A DNA stretch of 64,000 nt from Candidatus Methylomicrobium oryzae. GTDB taxonomy: Bacteria > Pseudomonadota > Gammaproteobacteria > Methylococcales > Methylomonadaceae. Position numbers and translations under genes: made by a program. The notes beneath the pieces were generated by a model. The model had not been told where the DNA came from. It did no database searches and worked only from the letters and a program-made list of their open reading frames with translations. Of this stretch, positions 1 through 8,913 are shown piece by piece (position 1 is the first letter of the stretch; each line of letters starts with the position of its first letter). Where the stretch lies: NCBI RefSeq assembly GCF_016745425.1, contig NZ_JAERVK010000001.1:248001-312000 (forward strand), in the 5' to 3' direction.

Positions 1-1776
1 GAAAAGTTGCTTGACCGCGAGTTCAAATATGCGGAGCTCTGGACAGCGCTCGAACCAGCCGCGGGCGAGCGGCCGGCGATTTTGCAGGCCATTCTGGCGC
101 AGGCGCAGGAAGTCGAGGATGCCGAATTCGACCGGGGCTATTGGAGCGACCACTGGACCTATCTGGCGGACTTGCTGATCGGCTATCAGGCCGTTTATCC
201 GGACCGCCTGCAGGGCCTGTTTCTGGAAAAGACTTACACCTTTTTCGATCCGACCCATGCGGTCCTGCCGCGCGCCGAAAAATACGTAGTGACCGCCCGA
301 GGCGTGCGCCAATTCGGCGCGGTGCAGGCGCGTCCGGACAAGATCGCCTTGATCGGGTCGCGAACCCGGCGACGCTATCAGGTCCGCTCTCAACGGGGGC
401 AAGGCGAAATCGTCTATACCACGCTGCTCGGTAAAATCCTGACGCTCGTGGTGAATAAACTGGCCTCCCTGGATCCGTACGGCGTAGGAATCGAAATGGA
501 GGCCGACCGGCCGGGCTGGTGCGACGCGTTGAACGGCCTGCCCGGACTGTTCGGCTCGTCCGTGAACGAGACGATCGAGCTCAAGCGCCTGATCGACTTC
601 ACTGTGCAAGCGCTGACCGATCTGCAAGGCGAATTTTCGCTGCCGGCGGAACTGGCCGATTTCATGGCCGGCCTGGAAGCGCTGCTGCCGCGTCCGAACC
701 TGACCGCCGAGGCCTTCTGGCGGGACGGCGGGGCTTTGAAGGAAGCCTATCGGGACAAGGTGTTCATGGGCTTCGAGGGTACCGAACAATCGTGTTCGGT
801 TGCCGGCCTGTGGGCTTTTTTGAAGACGGTTTCGGCTCATCTGGACGCGGCGATCGCCAAAGCGCGCAACCCGGAAGGGATCATCACCTATTTTGCCTAT
901 GAAGCGGCGCAGTATCGGGAAGTCGGGCCGGGCCGGGCGGAAGTGATACGCTTCCGTCAAAAACCGCTGCCGCTGTTTCTGGAGGGTTTCGTGCATGCGC
1001 TGCGCATCGCGAAACCGCAAGAGGCCCGCGCCTTGTACGAGGCGGTGAGTCATTCCGAACTGTTCGATAACAAGCTGGGCATGTACCGGCTGAACGCCCC
1101 GCTTGGGGAGAACGCCCTGGACCTGGGCCGGATCGGCATTTTCAACTACGGCTGGCTGGAGAACGGTTCGATCTTTCTGCACATGCATTACAAATTCGTG
1201 CTGGAAATGGTTCGGGCCGGGCTGGTCGAGGAATTCTACAGCCGGATCGACAAATTGCTGGTGGCGTTTCACGATCCCGTCGAATACGGGCGCAACCCGG
1301 CCGAAAGCTCCAGCTTCCTGGTCAGCAGCGGTTTCTCCGTCGATCCGCGCCAGCACGGGCGCGGCTGCGTCGCGCGCTTGTCGGGATCGACGGTCGAGCT
1401 ATTGCACCTGTGGCTTCACCTTTTCCTCGGGTCGGCGCCTTTCGTCGTCGAGCAGGGGGCGTTGCGGTTCCGTCCCGCGCCGCTCCTGTCGAAGTCATTT
1501 TTCACCGCCGAGGCGCAATGCGTTCGCCCTTTCGGCGCGGAAGAGAAATTGCCGGCCGGCAGTGCGGCCTGCGCCTTGTTCGGATCGACCTTGCTGGTCT
1601 ATCGCAATCCCAAGCGGCAGGATACTTTCGGTCCTGCTGCGGCGATGCCGTGCCGTTACCGATTGTACGGACGGGACGGCAGCACGCAAGTGGTGGAAGG
1701 CGGAGAACTGGAAGGCCAGGCGGCGGCGTCGCTACGGCAGGGGGTATTCCGGCGCGTCGAGATCGAGCTGGAATGA
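1..1776 (+). CDS. Cellobiose-phosphorylase-like protein (GH94-related), 3' part only
   Basis: The frame is open to the first base, so the N-terminal part lies outside the window; 591 codons remain. The C-terminal half (LNAPL, a GWLEN-SIFLHM stretch, then PAESSSFLVSS and HGRGCVARLSGST) matches my memory of the (alpha/alpha)6-barrel end of large cellobiose-phosphorylase-like proteins, followed by a beta-rich tail ending in YRNPKRQDTFG. Family knowledge suggests phosphorolysis or handling of a beta-glucan oligosaccharide; the substrate cannot be read here. It converges on a GH30 gene, with a GH17 gene a little further on, which fits a beta-glucan role. No signal peptide can be judged because the start is missing. 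Family placement is moderate, exact activity low. Confidence 0.6.
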   Translation, partial: EKLLDREFKYAELWTALEPAAGERPAILQAILAQAQEVEDAEFDRGYWSDHWTYLADLLIGYQAVYPDRLQGLFLEKTYTFFDPTHAVLPRAEKYVVTARGVRQFGAVQARPDKIALIGSRTRRRYQVRSQRGQGEIVYTTLLGKILTLVVNKLASLDPYGVGIEMEADRPGWCDALNGLPGLFGSSVNETIELKRLIDFTVQALTDLQGEFSLPAELADFMAGLEALLPRPNLTAEAFWRDGGALKEAYRDKVFMGFEGTEQSCSVAGLWAFLKTVSAHLDAAIAKARNPEGIITYFAYEAAQYREVGPGRAEVIRFRQKPLPLFLEGFVHALRIAKPQEARALYEAVSHSELFDNKLGMYRLNAPLGENALDLGRIGIFNYGWLENGSIFLHMHYKFVLEMVRAGLVEEFYSRIDKLLVAFHDPVEYGRNPAESSSFLVSSGFSVDPRQHGRGCVARLSGSTVELLHLWLHLFLGSAPFVVEQGALRFRPAPLLSKSFFTAEAQCVRPFGAEEKLPAGSAACALFGSTLLVYRNPKRQDTFGPAAAMPCRYRLYGRDGSTQVVEGGELEGQAAASLRQGVFRRVEIELE

Positions 1777-1778
1777 CC

Positions 1779-1796
1779 GGCCGGCAGCCGGCTTTT
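1779..1796 (+). terminator. Possible intrinsic terminator between convergent genes
   Basis: A GCCGG/CCGGC hairpin with a 3-base loop directly after the stop codon, followed by TTTTA. It lies in the 18-base gap between two convergent genes. The short stem and short T-run make it weak. Confidence 0.4.
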
Positions 1797-3144
1797 ACTC
1801 CGGCCGCCAGACGCAGGTCGCCACCGTGCGCGCGGGGAGCATCACGGCCGCTTCTTTACTACGGCAGCGAACCCTCAATGACTGCGGTTCGGCCCGGTCA
1901 TTCAGCACGATCAGCACGATCGAACCGGCAGGCGTCAGAAAAACCGCATGGGGCAGATTTATATCGGCTTCGGAATGAATCCTGAAGGATCCTGGACGCA
2001 CGAACTTCGCGGCATGGGCGATTACATAATAGGCGACGTTCCGCGTAATCCGTTCGCCGATCGTCAACGCGCCGACGCAGTTGGGCGCGCCGCCGGGCGT
2101 ATGGGGACGGCAGAGGGGGTCGGAAGCCAGATTCCATTCCAGTACCGCCCGGCTCCAGTGGTTTACCGATCCGATCAGCACGTTCCGGATATGCCAGAGC
2201 AAGTCTGCCCCGAACTGGCCGTCCGTCCCTACCCATTGCTCGGTGAAATACAGTTTCATCTCGGGGTAGGCCCGATGCACTTCGGACAGGGCCGAAATAT
2301 CCCCCGCATACAGATGCCAGGCCGATCCGCTCAGGTAGCGGCGCGCATCCGGATCGGCAAAAACTGCCAAAGGATAGGCCTTCACATCGCAATTGTGGTC
2401 CCAGCAAAACAGTTCCACATCAGTTAAGCTTGCCTCCTGCAGCGCAGGCCCCAAATAATTTTTGATGAACTCGGCCTGCTCGCCGGCCACCATCACCATG
2501 CTGGGCTCGTTTCGGTCGTTCAAGGGTTCGTTCTGCGGGGTAATCGCATGAATTATGATGCCCCGCTGCCGCATCGCTTGCAGGTAGCGGACTAGATAAG
2601 CGGCATAAACGGAATAGCAATCCCTTCGCAATTTGCCGCCGATGAAACTCCGGTTGGTCTTCATCCAGGGCGGCGCCGACCACGGCGTCGCGATGAGACT
2701 GAGCACGGGATTGACGGCAAGAATTTCCCGCAACAGGGAGATTACTTCGTTGTCTCCCGCCTCGATATCGAAATGCGCGAGTGCGAAATCGGATGCTCCG
2801 TCCGGCCTGTCGTCATACGAAAAGCACTGCTCGCTCAGATCCGACGCGCCGATGCCGAGGCGCAGAAAACTGACCCCGATGCCGTCGCCGTCAGGCAGGA
2901 ACAGCTCCCTTAACAGCGCAGCCCGTTCGGCAGCCGGCAGGCGTCCGATCAGCATCGCGCTGCCCCCGGTCAACGCAAAGCCGAACCCTTCCATGCGCTG
3001 ATACCGCCGTTCGGCATCGATGCCGATCACCGGCCGGCCGGGGCCGCTGCCGGCGGCAGGTCCAGGCTTCTTTTCCTGCCGTTGAAACAAGCGGCTTCGG
3101 TCGGCGCTGGTCAGCCAGACGGCCGGTTCATCAGCAGTAAACAT
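1795..3144 (-). CDS. Glycoside hydrolase family 30 (glucosylceramidase / beta-1,6-glucanase-like)
   Basis: 449 residues. The N-terminal MEGFGFALTGGSA stretch, the TPWSAPPWMK motif (about 153-162), the acid/base Glu in TPQNEP (about E206) and the nucleophile Glu in YFTEQW (about E302) are the GH30 landmarks; a beta-sandwich tail follows. Family members hydrolyse beta-glucosides, including glucosylceramide and beta-1,6-glucan. I see no signal peptide, so a cytoplasmic enzyme acting on imported or internally made beta-glucosides is more likely than a secreted glucanase. The neighbouring phosphorylase-like and GH17 genes support beta-glucan metabolism. The start is the only ATG that keeps the whole N-terminal strand, but its ribosome binding site is weak. 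Confidence 0.85.
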   Translation of the reverse strand: MFTADEPAVWLTSADRSRLFQRQEKKPGPAAGSGPGRPVIGIDAERRYQRMEGFGFALTGGSAMLIGRLPAAERAALLRELFLPDGDGIGVSFLRLGIGASDLSEQCFSYDDRPDGASDFALAHFDIEAGDNEVISLLREILAVNPVLSLIATPWSAPPWMKTNRSFIGGKLRRDCYSVYAAYLVRYLQAMRQRGIIIHAITPQNEPLNDRNEPSMVMVAGEQAEFIKNYLGPALQEASLTDVELFCWDHNCDVKAYPLAVFADPDARRYLSGSAWHLYAGDISALSEVHRAYPEMKLYFTEQWVGTDGQFGADLLWHIRNVLIGSVNHWSRAVLEWNLASDPLCRPHTPGGAPNCVGALTIGERITRNVAYYVIAHAAKFVRPGSFRIHSEADINLPHAVFLTPAGSIVLIVLNDRAEPQSLRVRCRSKEAAVMLPARTVATCVWRPE

Positions 3145-3240
3145 GGCGTAGGGAAAAACGGGTTTGTACAGGCATGGGGAATGCTCGGGAGCAAGTCATC
3201 GGGAAGTCGCGTCAACGTGTCGGCGTCACTGTTTTCATCT

Positions 3241-3265
3241 GTAGGGTACGCTGTGCGTACCTTTT
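3241..3265. repeat. REP-like arm, copy 1
   Basis: The 25-base unit GTAGGGTACGCTGTGCGTAC-CTTTT recurs almost exactly at 5979-6003 and, inverted, at 6027-6050. It is itself partly palindromic (GGTACGC/GCGTACC). The rest of the roughly 300-base gap 3145-3442 holds an unassigned short GC hairpin near 3400 (CACCC/GGGTG) and no gene. Confidence 0.6.
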
Positions 3266-3442
3266 CGACGCATGCCGGGATATTTATCCCGCCCGTAACG
3301 TTTAAAGTCGCACGGAGGAGGGAGGATGATTTTGCGTTTGCGGAGAATTTCCAAATCTTGGGAACGGGGTTATAACTCCCGTCCCGCTCAGGAGCACCCC
3401 TTGGAAAGGGTGTATCACGAGAAGCGCTCTGCGAAAAAGGAT

Positions 3443-4624
3443 TTACTTGGATTTTTTGGTTTTCTTGACCGTTTTTCGGCTGGCGGCAGGCTTCACGGCT
3501 TTTTTCTTTGCGGCGGCGGTTTTCTGGGCGGTCCGCGTTACGCTGCCGCGTTTGCTTTGGGCGGCCTTGGCCCGGCTCGGCGAGCCGCGCTTGGCGGCGG
3601 CTTTTTGGGCGGCAGTCAGGCGATGATAGCCTGAAGCTGCCCGAAGCCGCTTGTGCGCACGGTAATGCTTGGCGGCGGGCCGACTGTTTACGACGCGGTG
3701 ATAGTTGCCGTCGCCGGCCGCGGAAGCGACCTGGATGCCATGGTGGTTACCGCAGTCGAGCTGATAGGGCGGCTCGCCCGCGGCGCTGGCGGTCATCATG
3801 TCGATGTTGCGGTAGGAGCCGTCGCCGTAACGGTTGGAGAAGCCCGCATCCATCATGTTCATCATCAACTGGTAGCGCTCGGCGCTGGTCGAACCGCCCA
3901 GGATGATTCCGATCAACCGTTTGCCGTTTTGCAATGCGGAACTCATCAGGTTAAAGCCCGAGCCGCAGGTAAAACCGGTTTTCATCCCTTCCGCGCCGGG
4001 ATAGCGAGCGGTGAACTTATTGATGCCGCGCAGTTCGCGTCCTTTGAAGGAAAAGCCGTGGCTGGCGAAATAGGGATAATAGTTCGGAAAATTTTTCATG
4101 ATTTTCCAGGCCAGGATAGCCAGATCGCGGGAGGTGGTGACCTGCAGATTATTCGGCAGGCCGGTCGCGTTCATGAAGCGGGTATTGTACATGCCCAGCT
4201 GGCGTGCTTTGGCGGTCATTTGCCCTGCGAAAGCCTCTTCGGTGCCGCCCAGATGCTCGCCGAGCACGACCGCCGCGTCGTTCGCCGAGCGGGTAATCAC
4301 CGCCAGGATGGCTTCTTCGACGGTCAGGGTTTCGCCTGCGCGGAGTCCCAGCTTGCTTTGCGGCTGCCGGGAAGCGTGGTAGGAGGCGCTCATGCCGTCG
4401 TGCAGTCCGATACGCCCCTGGGCCAGCGCTTCAAAGGCCATGTACAGCGTCATCACCTTGGTCAGCGAAGCGGGATACCAAGGATGCGTCGCATCGATCT
4501 CATGCAGTACATTGCCGTTTTCGGCGTCGATCAGGATCGCGGCATAACGCGCATCGGCGGTACCGGCCGTCAGCAGCGCGCCGAACGTCAGCAGGACAAT
4601 AATAAACGACTTTACTTTACGCAT
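3443..4624 (-). CDS. D-alanyl-D-alanine carboxypeptidase family protein (peptidase S11) with polybasic tail
   Basis: 393 residues from the ATG at 4624. That start gives a clean signal peptide (MRKVKSFIIVLL...ADA, residues 1-25); the longer frame to 4771 would bury it. The three penicillin-binding motifs are present: SLTK (S53-K56), SAN (113-115) and KTG (215-217). Family members trim pentapeptide side chains of peptidoglycan in the periplasm. After the catalytic domain, residues from about 310 to 393 form a low-complexity tail rich in Lys, Arg and Ala, ending in KKTKKSK, in place of the usual beta domain and amphipathic membrane anchor. The tail resembles histone H1-type repeats and could bind anionic envelope polymers; that is inference. 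Confidence 0.88.
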   Translation of the reverse strand: MRKVKSFIIVLLTFGALLTAGTADARYAAILIDAENGNVLHEIDATHPWYPASLTKVMTLYMAFEALAQGRIGLHDGMSASYHASRQPQSKLGLRAGETLTVEEAILAVITRSANDAAVVLGEHLGGTEEAFAGQMTAKARQLGMYNTRFMNATGLPNNLQVTTSRDLAILAWKIMKNFPNYYPYFASHGFSFKGRELRGINKFTARYPGAEGMKTGFTCGSGFNLMSSALQNGKRLIGIILGGSTSAERYQLMMNMMDAGFSNRYGDGSYRNIDMMTASAAGEPPYQLDCGNHHGIQVASAAGDGNYHRVVNSRPAAKHYRAHKRLRAASGYHRLTAAQKAAAKRGSPSRAKAAQSKRGSVTRTAQKTAAAKKKAVKPAASRKTVKKTKKSK

Positions 4625-4922
4625 TGAAAAAAATCTCGAAGACTCTGAGCGATCCAGAACAGGCTGGGGTGCAAGGAGGGGCTGACTGATATAGAGTAAG
4701 GCAAGTCGACCGCAATGATCTCCGGAGAAATCAGGCGATTTAAGCGGTATGCCGCGTAAACTCTGCGACAAGGAGACAAAAGTTTTGCATCCTGGCAGCT
4801 CGATCCCTAAATCTGACTTAAGCAGAAACCCATCCTGCTTATTTTAGCAAAGACTGAAAAAGGTAGAAATCTATTTGTATCGGCTGTGAAATTCCACTCA
4901 AACTGCTTGTTAATCGCAAAAA

Positions 4923-5945
4923 TCAATTCCGCTTGCCGTTCTTCGGCGGCGAAATCAAATCGGTTAGACAATCGTACGGAGGCTCTCCCGAACAGATCCC
5001 CCAGGAGTCTCCGAATAAGCCCTCGTTTTTGGATTTCCAGGGTTCCGAGAAGGCTTCGAAAATAACCGAAGACCATCGGTTTTCGGCCATTTTTTCCAGG
5101 GTGGAGCTGATCACCTGCGCCTGGTTCCGGCGCCCGGCGATACCGCAATGCTCGCCGGTGCGCACGTTCACTTCGGTCCCGCCTTCGGGCGCATAAGGCC
5201 AGCCGAATTCGGTCATGATCACCTCGACGCCGGGGTAAGTGCGGCTGATCTCATTCAGGCGCTGGACATGGAAGTCGGCGGCCTTCTCGGCGGGGGTACA
5301 CGAATGCACGCCCGCATGCTTGTTTTCCCACCAGGGAAAGATATTGGTGCCGATCCAGTCGACCCGGTTGGCGAAAAGGGTCTTTTGGCATGGCATGGCG
5401 CGATTGCACCATTCCCACCAGGTGTCGATCGTGGTAATGGGCTGGGCAATCTTCGCTTCGCGCAGCGCGTCAAGGCAGCGGATGATCTCGCTGTCCAGCG
5501 CATTGCCGTGGCGGGTCCGGACTTCGGAGCCGCAACTGAGCTTGACGATCGTGTTCGGATAAGTCCGGGCGAGCGCGATGCCGTGCGAGATCGATGCCGA
5601 GTTGACGGCGCTGTCGTCGTCGAGCCAGAGGATTGCGATTACTTTGATTCCACGGGCCTCGGCCGCCGCAAACGTCGCATCGAGGCCGTTCAGGACGCCG
5701 TAGGTCATGATGCAGCGGAAAGGGGTTTTTTCGACCAGTACGTCGAGCAGTTGTTCGATCTGGACCTTCGAGGGATGAGGACCGTAATCGGGATTCAGCC
5801 CTTTCACGTAGGGGCTAAAGGCGACGCACTGGAGCGCTTCCGATTGGGGCGGCGTCTGGGGCGCTCCCGGATTTTCGCGCGCCGCGGCAGACCGGAAGGT
5901 TATCAGCAGCAATGACAGCGCTAAAAGGAAGAAAACTTGTTTCAT
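4923..5945 (-). CDS. Exported glycoside hydrolase family 17 protein (beta-1,3-glucanase-like)
   Basis: 340 residues with a signal peptide (residues 1-22). The body is a GH17-type barrel: PYVKGLNPDYGPHPS at the start, acid/base Glu in SCGSEVR (E141) and nucleophile Glu in MTEFGWPYAPEG (E246). GH17 enzymes hydrolyse or transglycosylate beta-1,3-glucans. Bacterial relatives often sit beside glucan-synthesis genes, where they remodel periplasmic or extracellular glucan. Four extra cysteine pairs (for example C178, C186, C216) suggest a disulphide-stabilised periplasmic or secreted protein. It lies 298 bases upstream of the S11 peptidase gene in the same orientation. The reading frame over its 3' end on both strands is open only as a shadow. 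Confidence 0.8.
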   Translation of the reverse strand: MKQVFFLLALSLLLITFRSAAARENPGAPQTPPQSEALQCVAFSPYVKGLNPDYGPHPSKVQIEQLLDVLVEKTPFRCIMTYGVLNGLDATFAAAEARGIKVIAILWLDDDSAVNSASISHGIALARTYPNTIVKLSCGSEVRTRHGNALDSEIIRCLDALREAKIAQPITTIDTWWEWCNRAMPCQKTLFANRVDWIGTNIFPWWENKHAGVHSCTPAEKAADFHVQRLNEISRTYPGVEVIMTEFGWPYAPEGGTEVNVRTGEHCGIAGRRNQAQVISSTLEKMAENRWSSVIFEAFSEPWKSKNEGLFGDSWGICSGEPPYDCLTDLISPPKNGKRN

Positions 5946-5978
5946 AAGAACCTATGATCGAGTCGCCGAGCGTGTTTT

Positions 5979-6050
5979 GTAGGGTACGCTGCGCGTACCT
6001 TTTACGGTTTTCGTGGGAAGAAGTTCAAAGGTACGCGCAGCGTACCCTAC
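5979..6050. repeat. REP-like inverted repeat, copies 2 and 3
   Basis: Two near-perfect inverted arms (5979-6003 and 6027-6050) with core GTAGGGTACGCTGCGCGTAC, separated by 23 bases. A third copy is at 3241-3265. The pair lies between the GH17 gene promoter side and the end of mazG, a normal site for REP elements. Confidence 0.75.
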
Positions 6051-6090
6051 CTGACCGTCCGATTGGGTATATTCCCGAATGAGTTGCCCG

Positions 6091-6897
6091 TCAATCGGCC
6101 TTGCGTTTGAGCGCCTGTTTCGCCTGATGCCAAAAGGCGTCGAGTTCGTACAGGTCGCAATCGGTCAAACTGCGCCCCGAGGCGGCGACCTGCCGTTCAA
6201 TATAATGGAAGCGGCGTGTGAACTTCTTGGTGCTTTCCTTCAAGGCCAGTTCCGGATTTACATCGAGATGCCTCGCCAGGTTCACAACCACCAACAGCAG
6301 ATCGCCGATTTCCTCGCGGATGTGATGGGGGTCACCCGACTTCCAGGCCTCCCTGACTTCTTCGAGTTCCTCCATCACCTTGTCGAACACCGGCGGCGTA
6401 TCAGGCCAGTCGAAGCCGTGCCGGGCGGCCCGGTCCTGAATCTTTTCGCATTCGAGCAGGGCGGGGAGGCTGGCCGCGACGCCCGCCAGCACACTGGCCG
6501 GCTCCTCCGGTTTCGCTTTCGCCTTGCGTTCTTCGTCCTTGGCCTGTTCCCAAGCCCGCTGGCGCTCCGCATCGGTTTCGAAGACCGCGTCGGCAAACAC
6601 ATGCGGATGCCGACGGATCAGTTTGTCGCAGATGCCGGCGGAAACCTGCTCGAAATCGAACAGGCCGCCTTCCTTCGCAAGCTGCGCATGAAAGACGACC
6701 TGCAGCAGAAGATCGCCGAGTTCGGCGCGCAGATCGTCCATGTCGTTGCGCTCGATTGCGTCGACGACTTCGTAGGCTTCTTCGATCAGGTAAGGGATCA
6801 GCGTCGCGAAATCCTGCTTGAGGTCCCAGGGGCAGCCCTGTTCGGGATCGCGCAGGCGCGCCATGATGTCCAGCAGGTGTTGGGTATTTTTCAGCAT
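6091..6897 (-). CDS. mazG: Nucleoside triphosphate pyrophosphohydrolase MazG
   Basis: 268 residues, the length of full two-domain MazG. The opening LLDIMARLRDPEQGCPWDL and EEAYEVVDAIE, followed by LRAELGDLLLQVVFHA (about 57-72), are the metal-binding EExxE-12-ExxD type motifs of the first MazG domain; a second copy (EELEEVREA then IREEIGDLLLVVVNLARH) follows near residues 165-205. It hydrolyses (d)NTPs to NMP and pyrophosphate in the cytoplasm, cleaning the nucleotide pool. It lies 5 bases after the PfkB-family kinase gene, so it is the last gene of a leftward operon with dgkA and the kinase. Confidence 0.95.
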   Translation of the reverse strand: MLKNTQHLLDIMARLRDPEQGCPWDLKQDFATLIPYLIEEAYEVVDAIERNDMDDLRAELGDLLLQVVFHAQLAKEGGLFDFEQVSAGICDKLIRRHPHVFADAVFETDAERQRAWEQAKDEERKAKAKPEEPASVLAGVAASLPALLECEKIQDRAARHGFDWPDTPPVFDKVMEELEEVREAWKSGDPHHIREEIGDLLLVVVNLARHLDVNPELALKESTKKFTRRFHYIERQVAASGRSLTDCDLYELDAFWHQAKQALKRKAD

Positions 6898-6902
6898 GTC
6901 GG

Positions 6903-7838
6903 TCAGAACTCGGCGCCGAAGCTCTCACGGTAGCGCTGCTTGAAGATTTCCATGTCGAAACTGTGGTTCTGCGTGCCGTTGTGTTCGATCTTGATTGCGC
7001 CCATCAAGGATGCGATCCGGCCGGTCACTTCCCAGTCGAATTCGTTCATCAGGCCGTACAGGAGTCCTGCGCGGTAGGCGTCGCCGCAGCCGGTCGGGTC
7101 GAGCAATTGTTTCGGCTGGGCGGAGGGAATTTCGATGCAGCGGCCGCGGGTATAAATTTTCGAGCCTTGGGCGCCCAGCGTCACGATCAACGCTTCGACG
7201 CGCCCGGCCAGTTCCGCAAGCGTCAGACCGGTGCGCTGTTGCAGGAGTTCGGACTCGTAATCGTTGACTACCGCCCACGTTGCCTGGTCGAGGAAGGTCA
7301 GGAGTTCTTCGCCGTCGAACATCGGAATGCCCTGGCCCGGATCGAAAATGAACGGAATATCGAGTTCCTTGAACTGCGCCGCATGCAGCACCATTCCGTC
7401 TCTGCCGTCCGGCGATACGATGCCGATCGTAATATCGTCCCGATTGGTCGGTACCGAATTCAGATGCGATTCGCTCATCGCGCCCGGATGGAACGCGGTG
7501 ATCTGGTTGTCGTCTTCGTCGGTAGTGATATAAGCCTGTCCGGTGTAATGGTTGTCGAGAATCCGGATGAATTCCCGCGACAGACCGTTCTGGCAGAGCC
7601 ATTGCATGTAGGGCTCGAAATCGTGGCCGACGGTCGCCATGATCAAGGGATCTTCGTCGAGCAGGCCCAGGTTGTAGGCGATATTGCCCGCGCAGCCGCC
7701 GAATTCGCGGCGCATCACCGGCACCAGGAACGACACGTTCAGGATGTGCACCTTGTCCGGCAGGATGTGATTTTTGAAGCGGTCATGGAAGACCATGATC
7801 GTGTCGTAGGCCATCGAACCGCAGATCAGTGCGCTCAT
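6903..7838 (-). CDS. PfkB-family carbohydrate/nucleoside kinase (adenosine-kinase-like)
   Basis: 311 residues. The N-terminal GSMAYDTI, the FGGCAGNIAYNL motif (about 46-57) and the C-terminal DPTGCGDAYRAGLL (about 243-256, catalytic Asp in GxGD) identify the ribokinase/PfkB fold. The family phosphorylates sugars or nucleosides with ATP; the sequence resembles the adenosine kinase-like members that occur in many proteobacteria, but the substrate is not proven. ATG and the dgkA stop codon overlap (ATGA), and mazG follows after 5 bases, so the three genes are translationally coupled. Pairing with the nucleotide-sanitising mazG makes a nucleoside substrate somewhat more likely. Confidence 0.85.
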   Translation of the reverse strand: MSALICGSMAYDTIMVFHDRFKNHILPDKVHILNVSFLVPVMRREFGGCAGNIAYNLGLLDEDPLIMATVGHDFEPYMQWLCQNGLSREFIRILDNHYTGQAYITTDEDDNQITAFHPGAMSESHLNSVPTNRDDITIGIVSPDGRDGMVLHAAQFKELDIPFIFDPGQGIPMFDGEELLTFLDQATWAVVNDYESELLQQRTGLTLAELAGRVEALIVTLGAQGSKIYTRGRCIEIPSAQPKQLLDPTGCGDAYRAGLLYGLMNEFDWEVTGRIASLMGAIKIEHNGTQNHSFDMEIFKQRYRESFGAEF

Positions 7839-8206
7839 GATTTAACTCCTATTAGTATGTAAGTCCAAGTGATGGCTGCCCAGACCAGCGATAGCATCAC
7901 GGCGGCGGAACCGATGTCTTTGGCCCGGCCCGACAACTCGTGGCGTTCCAGCCCGACCCGGTCGACGGTCGCTTCGATCGCCGAATTCAACAGCTCGACC
8001 AGCAAGACCAGTACCACGCTGCCGATCAGCAGCAATTTTTCGATCGGCGTTTGGCCCAGCCAGATCGCCAGCGGCGTGGTGACCAGGAATATCAATACTT
8101 CCTGCCTGAAGGCTTCTTCATGTGTCCAGACGGCCTTGAATCCGGCCGCCGAAAAGCTGCACGCATTGAGGATGCGCTTAAACCCTTTTTCAGTTTGATA
8201 CGCCAT
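7835..8206 (-). CDS. dgkA: Diacylglycerol kinase, small trimeric membrane type
   Basis: 123 residues, as in the E. coli enzyme. An amphipathic N-terminus (KGFKRILNACSFSAAGFK) precedes three membrane segments. The active-site stretch ELLNSAIEATVDR with a following RAKDIGSAAV is intact. It phosphorylates diacylglycerol to phosphatidic acid in the inner membrane, recycling diacylglycerol released during membrane-derived glucan or lipopolysaccharide modification. First gene of the dgkA-pfkB-mazG run; its stop overlaps the start of the kinase gene. Confidence 0.95.
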   Translation of the reverse strand: MAYQTEKGFKRILNACSFSAAGFKAVWTHEEAFRQEVLIFLVTTPLAIWLGQTPIEKLLLIGSVVLVLLVELLNSAIEATVDRVGLERHELSGRAKDIGSAAVMLSLVWAAITWTYILIGVKS

Positions 8207-8256
8207 GCATTACCATAAAAAATTGTTTTGAAACGGATCGACGAGTCCGGGGGCGC

Positions 8257-8643
8257 TTATTCGGCCTCGATCATCGCTTGATAGGCATCGGCATCCATTA
8301 AGTTGTTCAGTTCGGAAGCCTCTGCGGTTTTTACGCAAAAAATCCAGGTTTCGTAGGGTGTGTCATTGATTTGTTCGGGACTGTCGGACAAAGACTCATT
8401 GACCTCGACAATCTCTCCCGTGACCGGGCTGTACAGGTCGGAGGCGGTCTTGACCGATTCGACCACCGCGCATTGTTCCTTGGCTTTCACCTGGCGGCCC
8501 ACCTCGGGCAGCTCGACGTATACCAGATCACCCAGCTCCTGCTGCGCGAAATCGGTAATGCCGACGCGCACCACGTTGCCGTTTTCCAGCTTGGCCCATT
8601 CGTGGGTCGCGGCATATTTCAGACTGTTCGGCAAATCACTCAT
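8257..8643 (-). CDS. gcvH: Glycine cleavage system H protein
   Basis: 128 residues, full length. The lipoyl-bearing Lys lies in [12 protein letters not shown] (K65) and the family stretch [12 protein letters not shown] follows. The protein shuttles the methylamine group of glycine between the P, T and L proteins and feeds methylene-tetrahydrofolate. No gcvP, gcvT or lpd lies in the window, so the rest of the complex is encoded elsewhere. A gap of 50 bases separates it from dgkA downstream. Confidence 0.96.
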   Translation of the reverse strand: MSDLPNSLKYAATHEWAKLENGNVVRVGITDFAQQELGDLVYVELPEVGRQVKAKEQCAVVESVKTASDLYSPVTGEIVEVNESLSDSPEQINDTPYETWIFCVKTAEASELNNLMDADAYQAMIEAE

Positions 8644-8913
8644 CTCGTCCTCTCCTGATCATTTATAAAATCTTTAAGCTGCGCAAGCCTGCGCCAGACG
8701 TTCGCTTTGTGCCCATCATACCATTTAAACGCGAGCTTTCTCTACCAAGCCGGGGCAAACGTTAGCGGGGCAGCTCCGCTCCGCTGCAAGACCGCCTCCC
8801 GAAACCTGCCACTTGTCTGATGGCGCGAAGATTTAACCGGCCGTAATCTTGAAGCGAGTATATTGTTGGACGCCGAGGTCTAAGCCTATGTCAATTTTTC
8901 GGGTCACTGTCCT

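Noticed and set aside
4624-4771. Longer N-terminus for the S11 peptidase
   Set aside because: It would place 49 polar residues ahead of the signal peptide; the ATG at 4624 fits export.
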